A stretch of 33,471 bases of DNA, taken from positions 1 through 33,471 of the forward strand of contig DAHVNW010000016.1 of NCBI GenBank assembly GCA_027319095.1, given 5' to 3'. Shown piece after piece: positions 33,336 to 33,471 of the stretch. The notes under the pieces are model-generated. The model saw nothing but the letters and a program-made list of their open reading frames with translations. It ran no database searches and had not been told where the DNA came from. Positions within the stretch are counted from its first letter, which is position 1. Each line of letters opens with the position of its first letter. A program made the position numbers and the translations under genes. This DNA comes from a bacterium. GTDB lineage: Bacteria; SZUA-79; Acidulodesulfobacterales; Acidulodesulfobacteraceae.

Positions 33336-33471
33336 TTTTTGTTCTCCCTTATTAAAGTTAAAAGTTAAAATAAATTTTTAATTCATTCTCATTCTTTTAG
33401 AATTAAGTTTCTTTTAATAATTTTTAATAAAACGCACAATAAAAATACAAAATAGGCCGATAAGTTTTAAT

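Noticed and set aside
33395-33420. Fur-box-like GAATGAGAATGAATT upstream of the dsrE-like gene
   Set aside because: Too few matches to the 19-bp Fur consensus and no iron-related gene nearby.

Overview
The window is strongly AT-rich and gene-dense, with frequent ATA/AAA/TTA codons, a few TTG and GTG starts, and lipoprotein and outer-membrane export genes that show a diderm (Gram-negative) cell. The ispG-proS adjacency, the AddAB-type recombination pair, and a DsrE-like sulfur protein beside an ArsR regulator would suit a low-GC deltaproteobacterium-like lineage such as the acid-mine sulfur/sulfate reducers (Ca. Acidulodesulfobacterales). That placement is inference from gene content and style only.

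Layout. 1-485: two decayed gene ends facing each other, an aldo/keto reductase tail (+) and a LysR regulator (-). 648-3747: a SAM methyltransferase, an exported SIMPL (DUF541) protein and an iron-dependent alcohol dehydrogenase on the other strand. 3919-9110: a complete phosphate-uptake locus, pstS-pstC-pstA-pstB-phoU, preceded by an array of 11-bp Pho-box-like repeats. pstS is cut off from pstC by terminators, and a hairpin repeat sits between pstC and pstA. 9119-15104: a tripartite RND efflux system, with the outer-membrane factor divergent from the periplasmic adaptor and the pump. 15207-17112: two Opp/Dpp-type permeases, unusually head-to-head. 17232-23230: AddA-like helicase and AddB-like Fe-S nuclease. 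23359-26400: a second efflux-type operon (TolC-like channel, EmrA-like adaptor) followed by a monohaem cytochrome c. 26422-30322: MscS channel, divergent from ispG and proS. 30485-33335, all on the minus strand: dsrE2-like, arsR, a third TolC-like channel and an FmdB zinc-ribbon protein.

How the parts work together. The two efflux loci look co-regulated: the same 16-bp near-palindrome lies inside the -35/-10 spacer of both the RND outer-membrane-factor promoter and the TolC/EmrA promoter. Their regulator is not in the window. The arsR gene has a consensus promoter and AT-rich palindromic sequences near itself and the adjoining tolC-like gene, suggesting ArsR control of that channel, perhaps in response to a sulfur or thiol signal. 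The Pst locus has its own phosphate-type control region.

I see no CRISPR array, rRNA or tRNA gene, transposase, prophage or recognisable defence island. The best leads for something undescribed are the shared efflux operator, the sulfur-linked arsR/tolC cluster, the adaptor-channel-cytochrome operon that lacks an inner-membrane pump, and the split head-to-head permease pair.
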